DNA of 6,198 nt from Desulfobacterales bacterium (lineage in GTDB: Bacteria > Desulfobacterota > Desulfobacteria > Desulfobacterales > JAFDCJ01), in contig CP070771.1 of assembly GCA_020345785.1 (NCBI GenBank), positions 3,582,341 through 3,588,538 on the forward strand, in the 5' to 3' direction. Below the pieces are notes generated by a model. The model did not search any database. It saw only the letters and a program-made list of their open reading frames with translations, and had not been told where the DNA came from. Numbering within the stretch: the stretch's first letter is position 1; each line of letters opens with the position of its first letter. The translations under genes were made by a program, and so were the position numbers. This document shows positions 6,175 through 6,198 of the stretch, in pieces.

Positions 6175-6198
6175 TGATTAGTTGATTGGTTGATTAAG
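6175..6198. repeat. Three tandem 8-bp units at the window edge
   Basis: On the plus strand the units TGATTAGT, TGATTGGT and TGATTAAG follow one another directly; the first two differ at one position and the third diverges at its end. The array may continue beyond the window. It lies about 70-85 nt upstream of the S51 gene start. Its role is unknown; it could be a simple-sequence tract or part of a dispersed intergenic repeat. Confidence 0.55.

Overview
The window is a compact bacterial segment with every supported gene on the minus strand, so transcription runs from high to low coordinates. Base composition looks close to even, codon use looks similar across the genes, and Shine-Dalgarno sites are clear. 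There are no RNA genes, insertion sequences or CRISPR arrays. The protein set (an MshA-like GT4 glycosyltransferase, S51-type proteins, sugar oxidoreductases) would fit an environmental Gram-negative such as a Desulfobacterota-type bacterium. That placement is a guess from general impression, not a demonstrated one.

Layout in transcription order. (1) 6198-6109: short upstream region holding three tandem 8-bp units at the window edge. (2) 6090 (or 6108)-5389: a stand-alone S51 / cyanophycinase-like protein with an intact Ser nucleophile elbow. (3) 5388-5150: a 239-bp intergenic region with a candidate promoter and nested inverted repeats. (4) 5149-3854: a second S51-like domain fused to a C-terminal module resembling the C-terminus of cysteinyl-tRNA synthetase. 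(5) 3847-2186: a ThuA-like domain fused to a Gfo/Idh/MocA oxidoreductase. (6) 2202-1174: a second, separate Gfo/Idh/MocA oxidoreductase of the glucose-fructose oxidoreductase / xylose dehydrogenase type. (7) 1163-1: a GT4 glycosyltransferase strongly resembling MshA, cut off by the window end. This last gene has no in-window stop codon and was read here directly from the minus strand.

Genes 4-7 look like one operon: the gaps are 6 nt, a 17-nt overlap, and 10 nt. Two of the ribosome-binding sites lie on or across the previous stop codon, which suggests translational coupling. The S51 gene at 5389-6108 may be transcribed separately or be the first gene of the same unit.

The enzyme types together suggest a sugar-modifying pathway: glycoside formation by the GT4 enzyme, redox of a sugar ring by two NAD(P)-dependent oxidoreductases with a ThuA-like partner, and hydrolysis of an amide or peptide-like bond by S51-type proteins. 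The two domain fusions, and the MshA-like enzyme lying beside a CysRS-derived module, are the most unusual points. The actual substrate cannot be determined from this window.
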